From Streptomyces canus (GTDB lineage: Bacteria > Actinomycetota > Actinomycetes > Streptomycetales > Streptomycetaceae), in contig NZ_KQ948670.1 of NCBI RefSeq assembly GCF_001514145.1, positions 122,654-186,653 on the forward strand: a stretch of DNA of 64,000 nt. Reading direction: 5' to 3'. Made by a program: the position numbers and the translations under genes. This document shows positions 1-9,900 of the stretch, one piece after another; position 1 is the stretch's first letter, and each line of letters begins with the position of its first letter. The notes under the pieces were generated by a model, which had not been told where the DNA came from, ran no database searches, and worked only from the letters and a program-made list of their open reading frames with translations.

Positions 1-196
1 CGACGTAGAGCGGCTTGAGGGCGACCTCCGCCTTCTCCAGACGGCGGATGGTCAGGGACGTCACCCTCAGGGCCCTGGCCGCGTCCTCCAGCGAGGCCCC
101 CGCGCCCTGGCGCCGCTCCTGCAGACGGCGGCCCAGGATCATGCGCAGCACGGTGGGAGCACTGGTGCCACCGGTGCTCGTACGGCCTTCGCTCAC
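1..196 (-). CDS. XRE-family helix-turn-helix regulator, N-terminal part
   Basis: The gene runs off the left edge, so only about 65 N-terminal residues are visible. It starts at a GTG (194-196) with AGGAGG about seven bases upstream. The visible part, with LRMILGRRLQERR then a SLEDAARALRVTSLTIRRLE stretch, is the N-terminal XRE helix-turn-helix found in the large Streptomyces family that continues into a DUF5753 ligand domain; that continuation is inferred from the family, not seen. It is divergent from the small ATP-binding gene at 458. This is a common pairing in Streptomyces, where an XRE regulator is encoded beside an anti-sigma-like ATPase. Confidence 0.8.
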   Translation of the reverse strand, partial: MSEGRTSTGGTSAPTVLRMILGRRLQERRQGAGASLEDAARALRVTSLTIRRLEKAEVALKPLYV

Positions 197-457
197 GACC
201 TGACCTCCTGAGAGTCTGTCACCGGCTCGAGTCTGACAGCGACTTGATGACGCCACCAGACGGATATCGGCTTTCTGAAATTATCAGGGAGCTGGTTGCA
301 GGTTGAACTTGGGTGCGAGCATAGTGACTTGTGTGAACCGGGTCGCCGAACGCGAGCACGGTTCCGCCAACCGTCCCCACCCTGTGGCGTGTTGGCATCC
401 CACGCCCCCGATGCTTCTCGTCCGGCCGCGCCGCCGCCCCCACGGAAGGCCAACACC

Positions 458-898
458 GTGTCCCCCCACACGACCTCGTCCCCGCAGCTGTTAGACGCCG
501 TGGACCAGGAACGAACCCACTGGATCGAACTTCCCGCCCACCGCTCCAGCGTCGGTGTCGCCCGGCGCTCCGTCGGCACCCGGCTCAAGGCCTGGAACCT
601 GCCGGGCGAGCTGTGCTCGGACGCGGTGCTGCTCCTGTCCGAACTGGCCACCAACGCCGTGTGCCACACCCTCAGCGTGCGCATCCTGTGCGGCATCGGG
701 CTGGTCGCCGACGGGGTCCTCCGACTGGAGGTGCACGACCACGACCACTCGGGCCCGGCGCTGCGCCGGTGCCGGGCGGGGCTCGACGACGAGGGCGGGC
801 GCGGACTGTTCCTGGTGGAGCAGCTCGCGGACACCTGGGGGGTGGACCGCTCGAGACTCACCGGGGGCAACGCGGTGTGGGCGAACCTGTCGGCCTGA
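458..898 (+). CDS. ATP-binding protein, anti-sigma-factor-like HATPase
   Basis: A 146-residue single-domain GHKL ATPase of the RsbW/SpoIIAB type. The N box reads ELATNAV and the glycine-rich lid is GGRGLFLVEQLADTWG near the C terminus, ending at VWANLSA as these proteins usually do. The reading frame is open from 296, but the residues before 458 are Pro/Arg-rich and unlike the family, so the GTG at 458 is preferred; there is no strong ribosome site to settle this. In Streptomyces such proteins bind sigma factors or regulate XRE partners. The divergent XRE gene at 196 is the likely partner. Confidence 0.8.
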   Translation: MSPHTTSSPQLLDAVDQERTHWIELPAHRSSVGVARRSVGTRLKAWNLPGELCSDAVLLLSELATNAVCHTLSVRILCGIGLVADGVLRLEVHDHDHSGPALRRCRAGLDDEGGRGLFLVEQLADTWGVDRSRLTGGNAVWANLSA

Positions 899-901
899 AC
901 C

Positions 902-1107
902 AGGGCCTGTCCGGCGGATCAGGCCGGCTGAAAGAAACAGTGACTACCGGCCGAGCCGAGCGGGCTCTGGTGCGCAGCTCCAAGGCGGAGGAGGGCGGCG
1001 ACGCGATGGGGGAGTCGGCAACCGACGACAACGCCGCTGGGGGCACCCCCTCCGGGAGAGTGCGTGCCAGAGCCCGCGACGCCGGGATGGTCCGCCGGAC
1101 AGGCCCT
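902..1107. repeat. 206-bp element bounded by 17-bp perfect inverted repeats
   Basis: The 17 bases at 902-918 are an exact inverted copy of 1091-1107. The segment between carries no convincing gene and fills the gap between the ATPase gene and the convergent phosphatase gene. The right arm supplies the phosphatase stop codon (TAG at 1108-1106). The structure resembles a short non-autonomous insertion (MITE-like) or one of the dispersed Streptomyces intergenic repeats. A very long-looped terminator is the alternative. No target duplication is obvious. Confidence 0.5.
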
Positions 1108-2413
1108 AGCCCTCGGTGGGTGTGAGTTCGGCGAGGAGCAGGGTGCGGTCGTCCGCGCCGGCCGGATCGGAGGGGGCGTTGAGCAGCCGTCGGCACAGGG
1201 AGGGGAGCGGGTCGTGGTCGACGGCGGCCGCGTCGACCGCCCGGGCGAGACGGGCGATCTCGTGGTCTATGTCGGCGTCCCGCGACTCGACCAGACCGTC
1301 GCTGTAGAGCACGAGCAGCGCGGGCTCGTCGATGCTCAGTACGGTCGGCTCGTAGGCGCCCGCACCGAGACCGAGCGGCAGGCCCGCGCCGACCAGCGTG
1401 ACCGGAGCGGTCCGGCCGTCCGGCCCACGCAGCAGCGGCGGGGGGTGACCGGCACCCACGAGGGTGCAGGTGCCGCGCCGGGCGTCCCACTCGGCGTAGA
1501 TGCAGGTCGCGAAGGACGCGCCCGGGGTGTCGCTGGCGAGCGCGTCGAGCCGTCGTATGAGATCGACGGCGGGGATGTCGAGACCGGCCAGGGTGCGTAC
1601 GGCGGTGCGCAGCTGGATCATCGCCACGGCCGACTCCGGGCCGTGCCCCATGGCGTCCCCGACGATCAGGCTGACCCGGTCGTCCGGTCGTCTCAGCACG
1701 TCGAACCAGTCACCGCCGATGATCGAGCCCTGTCCGGCGGGCAGGGAGCCGTGGGCGATACGGCAGCCCTCGACCTCCTGGATCGTGCCCGGGAGCAGGC
1801 TGCGCCGGATGGCCAGGGCGGTGCGGCGCTCGTGCTCGTAGCGGCGCGCGTTGTCCAGGGCGACCGAGGCCCGCGCGGCCAGCGACTCCACGGCCGCGAT
1901 CTCAGCGGTCAGGAACGGCCCGCGGTCCGGTCCACGGGAGCAGGCGACGAAGCCGATCGCCCCGCCCCGCAGCCGCAGCGGCACGACAAGGAAGGAGCGC
2001 GTCTTGAGGAGTTCGCCGATGCGCGCGTCCTCACCGACGGAGGCGGCGAGCCGCTCGGCCGTGTGGTCGTCGACCGAGTCCAGCAACTGCGCGTGTCCGT
2101 CGACCAGGGCGCGGGCGTACGGGGTATCGCGGGGAAAGACGAGTACCTCGCCGACCGGCAGGGTGCGCTCCCAGGACTCGGGCGCGTCCGTGCCCACGCG
2201 CAGGGCCAGTCTGCGGGCCTCGATCTGGGCGGGGTCCGCGCCGGCGTACGTGGTCTCCTCGCGCCGCCACCGCTCCAGCAGATAGAGGGACGCCGCATCG
2301 CAGAAGCCGGGCGTGAGCGCGTGCACGACATGGCTGCCGGTCAGCCCCAGGTCGAGTTCCGAGCCGATGACGTCGGCCGCGGGGGAGAAGGCCGACCGAC
2401 GGGGCGGGGGCAC
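1106..2413 (-). CDS. GAF-SpoIIE serine phosphatase
   Basis: About 435 residues. An N-terminal GAF-like region (roughly 40-190) ends in ASVALDNARRYEHERRTA. It is followed by a PP2C-type SpoIIE/RsbU phosphatase with the metal-binding motifs GGDWFDV and VGDAMGHG, then GAGHPPPLL, LYSDGLVE and the C-terminal ADDRTLLLAEL. Such enzymes dephosphorylate STAS-domain antagonists to release sigma factors. The start is uncertain: no ATG lies near the domain start, so GTG at 2413 is used, without a clear ribosome site, and the frame stays open upstream. It is divergent from the methyltransferase gene at 2577. Confidence 0.8.
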   Translation of the reverse strand: MPPPRRSAFSPAADVIGSELDLGLTGSHVVHALTPGFCDAASLYLLERWRREETTYAGADPAQIEARRLALRVGTDAPESWERTLPVGEVLVFPRDTPYARALVDGHAQLLDSVDDHTAERLAASVGEDARIGELLKTRSFLVVPLRLRGGAIGFVACSRGPDRGPFLTAEIAAVESLAARASVALDNARRYEHERRTALAIRRSLLPGTIQEVEGCRIAHGSLPAGQGSIIGGDWFDVLRRPDDRVSLIVGDAMGHGPESAVAMIQLRTAVRTLAGLDIPAVDLIRRLDALASDTPGASFATCIYAEWDARRGTCTLVGAGHPPPLLRGPDGRTAPVTLVGAGLPLGLGAGAYEPTVLSIDEPALLVLYSDGLVESRDADIDHEIARLARAVDAAAVDHDPLPSLCRRLLNAPSDPAGADDRTLLLAELTPTEG

Positions 2414-2576
2414 GGCGGCGGGGGCGTCGTCGGAGCGGCTGTGCGGTTCGTTCCGCAGGGTCGTGGTGCCTTTCCGGGTGGGGGTCCGGGCGCCCGGCGG
2501 GGGACAACTGATCGCCAGGCGTCGAGGGCAACTATATGATGGGCCGTCAAGTACCTTGCTGGGAAAGGACGTTCTG

Positions 2577-3389
2577 GTGACCGACACGGATGCTCTGCCG
2601 CCAGGGACCGATCCGGACAAGGCGAGCGTAGCCCGGATGTACGACGCGATGCTGGGCGGGGAGCACAACTTCGCCATCGACCGGGAGGCGGTGGCGGCCG
2701 TCACGGCCATCGACCCCCAGGTGCGCATGCTGGCCCGCGCCAACCGCGCCTTTCTCGGGCGGGCGGTACGCTTCCTGGCCGACTCCGGTGTCCGGCAGTT
2801 CATCGACCTCGGCTCGGGGATCCCGACGCAGGGCAACGTCCACGAGGTGGCCCAGGCGGCGAACCCGCAGGCCCGGGTGGTCTATGTCGACAAGGACCCG
2901 GTGGCCGTCGCCCACAGCGCCACCCTGCTCGCCGACAACCCGTACGCCGACATCGTCGACGCCGACATCCGGCGGCCGGCCGACGTCCTGGCCTCGCCGC
3001 AGGTGCGCGAGCTGATCGACTTCGACCAGCCGGTCGCCGTGCTCATGGTCGCGATCCTGCACTTCGTCGCGCCCGAGGAGAACCCGGCCGGCATCGTCGC
3101 CGCCTTCCGGGACGCCCTGCCCGACGGCAGCTGGCTGGCCCTGTCCCACGCCACCAACCAGGACCGCCCCGACACGGCCGCCGCGGTCACCCAGCTGTAC
3201 CGCTCCCGGGCCACCTCACCGGTCACCGTCCGCTCCCACCAGGAGATAAAGGACCTCTTCACCGGCTTCGAGCTGACGGAACCGGGCCTGGTCCACGTAC
3301 CCCTGTGGCGTCCGGACGAGTACGAGGACATCCCGGAGAACCCGTCGGAGTACTGGGTGTACGCGGGGGTCGGGCGCAGGAGCGGGTGA
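2577..3389 (+). CDS. SAM-dependent methyltransferase, DUF574/S-adenosyl methyltransferase family
   Basis: 270 residues starting at GTG with GGAAAGGA eight bases upstream. The N terminus (ARMYDAMLGGEHNFAIDREA) and FIDLGSGIPTQGNVHE, a glycine-rich SAM-binding loop, identify the actinobacterial DUF574 family. The acidic end of the second strand is VVYVDKDPVAV. The usual C terminus (PSEYWVYAGVGRRSG) is present, so the protein looks complete. The substrate of this family is generally unknown, although many copies occur per Streptomyces genome. It is divergent from the GAF-SpoIIE gene. Confidence 0.85.
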   Translation: MTDTDALPPGTDPDKASVARMYDAMLGGEHNFAIDREAVAAVTAIDPQVRMLARANRAFLGRAVRFLADSGVRQFIDLGSGIPTQGNVHEVAQAANPQARVVYVDKDPVAVAHSATLLADNPYADIVDADIRRPADVLASPQVRELIDFDQPVAVLMVAILHFVAPEENPAGIVAAFRDALPDGSWLALSHATNQDRPDTAAAVTQLYRSRATSPVTVRSHQEIKDLFTGFELTEPGLVHVPLWRPDEYEDIPENPSEYWVYAGVGRRSG

Positions 3390-3509
3390 CGTCCCGCCGT
3401 ACTGCGCCGGCCACGGCGACGGGTGTCGCGGTGACCGGCGCTTCCTCGGCGAGTGGGTCGGCGGTTCCCCGGCCCGGCACGCTCGTGATGGCAATGCCCG
3501 CACAGCAAG

Positions 3510-3770
3510 GAGCAGCCGGCTCCTCGCCGGTACAACCCGCGCGGGCGCTTCATCCGCGCCTGGGGCGCCCTGACCGATCCGGCGGCGCACCGATCGGCCC
3601 GGACACCGTGCAGGGCTACAGCCCCGGCTTCTGCTGGTCGCGCGGCCGGGCCTGGTGCCTCTACGGCTGCACCACCACCGCCCGCGGGCTCGCCCACTTG
3701 GCGGTGCGGGCGCTCGGCACGGACCATGTCCCGGTGTGGGACTACCGGGCGCCGCAGCAGCCTGACGGGG
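3510..3770 (+). pseudogene. Remnant of a GH88/GH105-type unsaturated uronyl hydrolase
   Basis: Two in-order fragments in different frames match the GH88 unsaturated glucuronyl hydrolase family. Bases 3519-3590 give RYNPRGRFIRAWGALTDP. Bases 3597-3765 give DTVQGYSPGFCWSRGRAW followed by LYGCTT and VPVWDYRAPQQP, corresponding to the family's TIQGYSDDSTWARGQAW / PYWDFDAP region. The segment between them in family members is missing, and no start or C terminus is present. It ends a few bases from the stop of the convergent lyase gene. An intact GH88 would finish the unsaturated oligosaccharides made by that lyase. Confidence 0.65.
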
Positions 3771-3774
3771 GCTT

Positions 3775-5037
3775 TCACCCCGCGATGGAGTCCAGCTGTT
3801 CCGCCGCCGGACGCAGGGTCCACAGGTCGCCGCCCGGCGGTGCCTCCAGCGACGGAACAGCCCTGCGGGCCCGTGTGTCGCCGGCGTCGGCGGCTGCGTG
3901 CACGACGTCGGTCGCCGCGTACCGGAGGAACTCCAGCTCCGGGTGGGGCCACGCGGCGGCGCCGGTCGCGGCGGGCAACAGATAGTCCACCGCCTTGAAC
4001 AGACTCTGGCCGTCCGGGCCCCGGTACGCCCACAGATCGACCCCGACGTGCCGACCGATGGCCGCGAGCCGGGTGTAGGCGACCAGGTCGAAGGTCGAGT
4101 AGTGCCAACTCCGGGTCCTCGTCAGCTCCTGGGGCTGGCTGCCGTCGGCCGCGATCTGCGGCGCGATGCGCTTCGCACGGGCGTCCAGGACCGTACGGCG
4201 GGCCAGGGCCTTGTCGCCGGTCGCGTAGGCGAGGCCGGCGAGCAGCATGTCGTAGAAGGTGCCGTGGTTGTTGGCGGCGGCCGCCTCCTGCTTGCCGAAG
4301 TCACCGTCCTTGAGCCAGCCGAGGAAGTCGGTGTTCCACTCCGTCATGCCGGTGCGGTCCTTCCTGCTCCAGCCCGGAGCGCCGGTGTCCAGCAGGGCGA
4401 GCGCGTCGAGGACGCTGGTGTACGACTGCGAGAAGTCGATGATGCCGATGGCCCGCCCGTCGTACTTGCAGGGGATGAACTGTGCATGGTCCAGATTGGG
4501 GTTCATCCTCGTGGCCGGGTCGAGGAACCAGGTGCGCAGCACCTGCCCGGCCTTGCGTGCGTACCGCTTCTCGCCGGTGTAGTACCAGGCGAGGGAGAGG
4601 TCGTACGCGGAGTCGAAGGTCTTCTCGACGTCCTGGCGGTCGGTGCCGGAGTCGACCTCGGGATTGCGCTCTCCGTCACGCTGGACGTACGGGCAGCCCC
4701 ATGGGTTGTCGGCAGTCGGGGTCTGGGAGGGCCACCAGTACGGGGCCTGGCTGAGGTAGTCGTGGACGTCGCCGCCGGGAGCGGGTCTGGGTTTGTCGAC
4801 GACCGTCCAGGGGCCCTGGTCCAGCCATTTGTCGGCGCGGACCGTCAACGCCTCCACCGCGCGCCGGAGTTGCGGATCACCACGATCGAGCCGGGCTTTC
4901 GTCTGCTGCAGACGGGCGCCGTCCAGGACCGCGGTGTACGGCGGGGGCGGGGTCTGTGCCGCCACCGGTCCGCAGATCCCGGTGGTGAACGCGGCCAGGA
5001 CCGTCACCAGGACGCACAGGCGGGACCGCGCGCTCAC
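3775..5037 (-). CDS. Secreted alginate lyase family protein, PL38-like
   Basis: 420 residues with a Sec signal (positively charged MSARSR, then a hydrophobic core ending near PVAAQT). The body is the alpha/alpha-toroid Alginate_lyase fold: YWWPS near residue 100, a NNHGTFYD motif (Asn256-Asn257-His258) and RSWHYSTFDL (His312-Tyr313). These are the residues expected to neutralise the uronate carboxylate and act as base/acid in PL5/PL38 enzymes. PL38 members cut glucuronan or alginate. The GTG start overlaps the stop of the upstream gene in a GTGA arrangement, so the two are translationally coupled. Substrate assignment is inference. Confidence 0.8.
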   Translation of the reverse strand: MSARSRLCVLVTVLAAFTTGICGPVAAQTPPPPYTAVLDGARLQQTKARLDRGDPQLRRAVEALTVRADKWLDQGPWTVVDKPRPAPGGDVHDYLSQAPYWWPSQTPTADNPWGCPYVQRDGERNPEVDSGTDRQDVEKTFDSAYDLSLAWYYTGEKRYARKAGQVLRTWFLDPATRMNPNLDHAQFIPCKYDGRAIGIIDFSQSYTSVLDALALLDTGAPGWSRKDRTGMTEWNTDFLGWLKDGDFGKQEAAAANNHGTFYDMLLAGLAYATGDKALARRTVLDARAKRIAPQIAADGSQPQELTRTRSWHYSTFDLVAYTRLAAIGRHVGVDLWAYRGPDGQSLFKAVDYLLPAATGAAAWPHPELEFLRYAATDVVHAAADAGDTRARRAVPSLEAPPGGDLWTLRPAAEQLDSIAG

Positions 5038-6728
5038 CGACCCGCTCCGTTCAGCCGGCGCTGGGCCTCGTACAGGTTCCGTGGCCGCACCGCCTCCGAA
5101 CTGCCGTACAGCTCAAGGCGCGTGTGCAGATCGCCCGTGAAGTCGGGGACGTCGATCTGGTCGAACTCCCTGACCTCGTCGATGCCGACGGTCGCGGAGT
5201 ACGGCGCCAGGCCGTCGATCTTCACCAGCCCCGCGCGGCCGTTGGTGACGCGGATGTTCCAGTGCGTGAACCGGGCGCCGAAGAGGGGGCCCGCGCTCGC
5301 GTCACCGCCGTGGCGGCCGTTGTTGTTCAGGGTGATGTCGGTGCGGACATTGGCGAAGGGCAGGCCGCGATGGCTGTCGAAGGTGCCCATCCGCATGTCG
5401 CCGCGCGACCAGACGTTGTACGACGACAGCCCCTCGACGTTGATGCCGTGCAGCTGGGTGCCCGCGGGCGCGGGGCTGGTGCGCTCCTCGATCGTGAAGT
5501 CCTCGACGAGGTTGTCGTGCGACCCCTCGCGGCAGAAGTAGGGGTGATGGGAGCCGCGGCCCGCCACGCGCGTCCGGCGCAGAGTACAGGCGGAGGCGGC
5601 CACCAGGCCGAAGCCGTTGTCCACATGACGGACCGTCACGTCCTCCACCCAGCAGTCGTACGCGCACTGCAGCACGACGCCGTTGTGGCCCTTGTCGAGC
5701 AGGTGCGGCTGCTGCGGGGTCTCGGGCGCCTCCAGGGTCAGGCCCTCGACGCCCGAGCTGGTCAACTCCGTCACGTGTGTGGTCAGTTGCGGGGACCACT
5801 CGGGGCGCAGGTCGAGCGGGAGCGGGCGTTCGAGGGTGACCTTCCGGCCCTGGACGCGGACGATGCGGACGGGCCACTCGTAGGGCACGTACGACGTCAG
5901 CTTCGTCTTGTCGTCCCAGAAGTAGGTCTCGGGGCCGGGCCCGCCGCCGCACATGTGCTCCAGCAGGGTGTGGTCCGCGTCGTCCGCGAGCCGGAGGAGG
6001 ACCAGGGCCCCCGGACGCAGTGAGCGGGTGTCGGCGGCCGTCACCGTCCAGGAGCCCTGGCGTGCCGGGGCGAGCTCGGTGAGCGTCCGCCACTCGTCGC
6101 GCCGGTTGCCGGTCCAGCCCTCGAAAGGCCACGCCTTGGCCCTGATCGCGGCGACGAGCGATTCCCAACGGGCCCGGGGTGCCAGCCAGATCAGTCCGCC
6201 CGCCCAGGACCAGGACGACTTGTCGCCTCCGTAGCGGGAGCCGTAGGTCCCGATCAGCTCGGTGAGGTTCTTCGTCGCGTGCAAGGTCGTACGACCGCTG
6301 CCGGCGCCCTTGAGCACCACGTTCGAGCGGTCCACGCGGATCACGTCGTCGATGCGGAACGTGCCCGGCGGGATGGTGACCGTGCCACCGCCGGCCCTTC
6401 CGGCAGCGGCGATGGCACGGTTGATCGCGGGAGCGGAGTCGGTCGTCCCGTCCGCCACGGCGCCGAAGTCGCGTACGTCGGCGACGACTCGGTGGCGGGG
6501 AAAGCGTGTCGCCCCGCCGTGGCACCCGGCGCGGCCGACGTACGGGATCTGCGGATGGGTGAGAGGAGTGCGGCCGAACTCCCGCCACAGTGACGTGACT
6601 TCGGCTGCTCGGGCGGTCGGCGCGGTGACGGCGCCGGCCGCCACGGCGACCGCGCTTCCCAGCAGTGCTCTCCTGGTCATGTCCATGACATTTCGAGGGT
6701 CCATGGGGCCCGTGTGCGCATTGCTCAT
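5034..6728 (-). CDS. Tat-exported right-handed beta-helix polysaccharide lyase/hydrolase
   Basis: 564 residues from the ATG at 6728, chosen because GGAAGGG lies about eight bases upstream; an ATG at 6758 lacks a ribosome site. A twin-arginine signal (MTRRALLGSAVAVAAGA) is followed by the Pectate_lyase_3-type opening DFGAVADGTTDSAPAINRAI and GGGTVTIPPGTFRIDDVIRV, then a parallel beta-helix with Asn/His-rich turns (HGINVEGLSS, TLNNNGRHGG). Such proteins cleave or debranch uronic-acid polymers outside the cell. It is the first gene of an operon with the PL38-like lyase. The exact family and catalytic residues cannot be settled by eye. Confidence 0.75.
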   Translation of the reverse strand: MSNAHTGPMDPRNVMDMTRRALLGSAVAVAAGAVTAPTARAAEVTSLWREFGRTPLTHPQIPYVGRAGCHGGATRFPRHRVVADVRDFGAVADGTTDSAPAINRAIAAAGRAGGGTVTIPPGTFRIDDVIRVDRSNVVLKGAGSGRTTLHATKNLTELIGTYGSRYGGDKSSWSWAGGLIWLAPRARWESLVAAIRAKAWPFEGWTGNRRDEWRTLTELAPARQGSWTVTAADTRSLRPGALVLLRLADDADHTLLEHMCGGGPGPETYFWDDKTKLTSYVPYEWPVRIVRVQGRKVTLERPLPLDLRPEWSPQLTTHVTELTSSGVEGLTLEAPETPQQPHLLDKGHNGVVLQCAYDCWVEDVTVRHVDNGFGLVAASACTLRRTRVAGRGSHHPYFCREGSHDNLVEDFTIEERTSPAPAGTQLHGINVEGLSSYNVWSRGDMRMGTFDSHRGLPFANVRTDITLNNNGRHGGDASAGPLFGARFTHWNIRVTNGRAGLVKIDGLAPYSATVGIDEVREFDQIDVPDFTGDLHTRLELYGSSEAVRPRNLYEAQRRLNGAGR

Positions 6729-6763
6729 GTCCGTTCGCCCTTCCCATGTGCTCTTCATGGATG

Positions 6764-6776
6764 TGAACGACGTTCA
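6764..6776. promoter_or_regulatory. Palindrome upstream of the lyase operon, probable operator
   Basis: TGAACGACGTTCA is a 13-bp dyad (TGAACG/CGTTCA around one central base) 36 bases before the beta-helix gene start, beside an AT-richer TTCATAATTG stretch. Its size and position suit a repressor site for the lyase operon. No regulator gene of the locus is visible, so the binding protein is unknown. Confidence 0.45.
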
Positions 6777-6868
6777 TAATTGCGTTGGGCGGTGAGCATG
6801 CCATGAGGTTCTTCCGCGCGAAAGAGGTTGCGCAGCGGTTAATGGGCCATGTCCGTGAACAGATACCA

Positions 6869-6913
6869 ACGCCGAGCCCCGCCGACGAGGTGTCTGTCGG
6901 CGGGGCTCGGCGT
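6869..6913 (-). terminator. Strong hairpin terminator after the GH43 gene
   Basis: An 18-bp perfect inverted repeat (6869-6886 with 6896-6913) around a nine-base loop lies 18 bases past the GH43 stop codon. There is no T run, which is usual for Streptomyces terminators. Confidence 0.8.
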
Positions 6914-6930
6914 GGCGGCGGTGCCGGGTT

Positions 6931-9900
6931 CTACCGGCGGCTCCAACCGACGGCGATGATGCCGGTGATCTTCGATCCGGTGACGTTGTCGTAGACGACC
7001 TCACCGCCGGATTTCTTCCAGATCCTGAGGTGGAAGGTGTCCGGGGCGTCGGTGGCGGTGATCCGGAAGCCGTATCCGCTCTTGCCGTCGACCGTGCCGG
7101 ACCCCTGGTAGACGGCCCGGGAGTCGGTGACCACGAGCCAGTCGGAGCCGGTCGAGCGGAACTTCAGCCTGGCCGGGCCGAAGTCGAAGGAGGCCTCCCC
7201 GGCGGGTGCCGAGGCTCCGGGCAGGTAGGCCGCGGCGAAGGAGAAGGCGGCCTTGCCCGTGAGGTCCGGCTTGGCGGGGTAGGCGCCGGCCGGGGAACCG
7301 AGGACTCCGGTGCCGAGCGCGGGACCGGCTGAGCGGTCGTACACGATCACCTCGGGAAGCGTCCTGCCGGCCGAGGCGCCGTCGTCGTCGGTGACGGTGA
7401 TCACCGGACGCCGGATTCCCGCCTTGGTGTAGGGGTGCTCGGCGCGGCAGCCGGACGCGCTGACCGTGCCGGTCTGCGGCGCGCTCCCGTCCTTCCAGTC
7501 GACCACGCACGTGTGGGTGTCACTCGTGCCCGGGTCGGTGAACTCCGCCGTGACCACGGTGCGCTTGCCGACCGGCACGGGGTTCTGCGGGCCTGTGGCG
7601 GAGACGACGGCAGGCGCCGCGTTGGCCACCTGGACCGTCGCCGTGTCCTTGCTGCGCCCACCCGTGAGGGTGACCGTGTAGGTGCCGTTGTCGGTGCACG
7701 TGAGCGTCGTCGCGGCCGAGCCGGGGTCGGCGAAGGAGCAGGGCGCCCCCTCCTCGACGGTCCACTTCGGGCTGCCCGCACCGGAGATCGTGCCGTGCAG
7801 CGCGATCGCGTCGCCCTCCGTCCCGCCGACGTCCTCGCCGGCGTGCACGATGCTCACCGGGTCGATGCTCGTCAGCGTGGGCACGACCTTCTTGATCAGG
7901 CCGTCCGAGTCGAACTCCAGCTTGTCGACGGTCGTTTCGCGGTGCATGCCGTCACCGCCGGGGATGGCGAACCGGTGATAGGCGATGTACCAGTCGTCGG
8001 TGCCTGGCACCTGGACGACGGAATGGTGACCGGGTCCCTTGATGCCGAGGGAGAGGTCCTTCTCCAGGATCACGCCCCGTTTGGTCCAGGGACCGGTGGG
8101 GGAGGGACCGGTGGCGTAGGCGACACGGTAGTTCTCGTCGCGGGTGTCGTTCTCCGACCACGTGAGGTAGTAGGTGCCCTTGCGCTTGATGACGAAGGAG
8201 CCCTCGTTGTAGCCGCTGGGCGTGATGTCCTTCATCTTCGTGAGGTCGACGGACGTCATGTCGTCGTTCAGCGGCGCCACGTAGGCGTGCCCGTTGCCCC
8301 AGTAGAGGTACGACTGACCGTCGTCGTCGGTGAACACGGCCGGGTCGATCATCTGGCCGCTGAACTGGCCCGCCTTGAGCAGCGGTCGGCCCAGTGCGTC
8401 CTTGAAGGGACCGGTCGGCGAGTCGGACACCGCGACACCGATGTTGGCGTCGGCGCAGAAGTAGAAGTAGTACTTCCCGTCCTTCTCGGCGATCGTCGGC
8501 GCCCAGGCCCTGCTGTCCGCCCACGAGATGTCCGGACCGAGGTCGAGGATGACGCCGTGGTCCTTCCAGTGGACCAGGTCGGTGGAGGAGTACGCCTTGA
8601 ACTGCGTGCCGCTCCAGCCCTCGAAGCCGTCGGTCGTCGGATAGAGGTAGAAGGTGTCGCCGAACCGCACGATGTTCGGGTCGGCGTTGAGCCCCGGCAG
8701 GACCGGGCTTTTCATGATGAGCGCCGAGACCGTCCAGGTGCGCTTCTTGCCGTCGGAACCGGTCACCTCGTACGTCACCGGCTTGCTGAAGTCCTGCACG
8801 CTGCCGGAGGCGGGGCTGATCGCCGCTCCGTGGGCGAGGGTGAACTCCGGTGCCAGCGAGGTGAGATCGGTGCCCTCCTTCATCGGCAGCGTGACCTTGC
8901 TGTCCGCGTTGTCGACGATGGCGTCGACCTTGAGTGCCGGGTGCGTCGCCTTGGCGATGCCCGCGGTGTTGCCGCTGAGCTCCATGACCTCCGCGGCCGA
9001 CAGGGCCCGGTCGTAGATGCGGAAGTCGTCGACCTCGCCGCCGAAGGCCGGGTCGCCCGCGTACAGCGACCTGCCGATGTAGCCGCTGTAGTCCTTGTTC
9101 GCGTCGTACAGCTCGGACGGCTTGATGGTGGTCGTCGTGCGGGCCGCCTCGACGCCGTCGACGTAGAGGACCATCGTGCCGGTGGCCCCGTCGAGGGTGA
9201 CCGTGACGTGCCGCCACTCGCCGGGCGTGAGCTGCGAGCCGGCCGTCAGCTTCGACTCCGCCGACCAACTCGCCTTCGTGATTGCCGAGTAGAGGCTGTT
9301 GCCGCCGTTGGAGGGTGTCGCGAACAGGTACTTGTTGCTGTCCGGACCGAGCCCGAACAGCCACTGGAAGCTGCTGCCGCCCTTCCACTTGGCGTACGTC
9401 GACACCGTCACGCTGTCGGCGTTCTTCAGCACACCGTTCGGGATCCTGACGTACGGCGAGCCCGTGGCGACTCCCGACATCTTGAAGGAGCCGTCCTGCA
9501 CGCCGGTGCCGAAGGCGGGCGTACCGGCATAGGTGCCGTGGTAGCCGTGGCCGCTGGAGTCGACCGCGATGTTGCCGCCCGTCTCGTCGAAGCCGTAGTG
9601 CAGGAGCAGGTCGGCCGGGACGTCGGGGCCCTCCTGCGAGACGGTGACCTCGGCCTGGACCGGGATCGCCGCGCCGTCGGGCAGGCTGCCGGTGACCGTG
9701 AAGGTGCCCGCCTGGGCGTACTTCGACGCCGGGACGTCGGCCCAGGTCACCGCGACGGGACGCCTGACGCCGTCGGCGTACGTGGCGATCACGGTGGCCG
9801 GCAGGACCGGTGCCTGGCTGATCCGCGTCTTCACGGAGATGCCCTCGACGCTCTCGACGAGCTGGTCAGGCTGGTAGGAGCGCAGCAGCCGGTCGTACTC

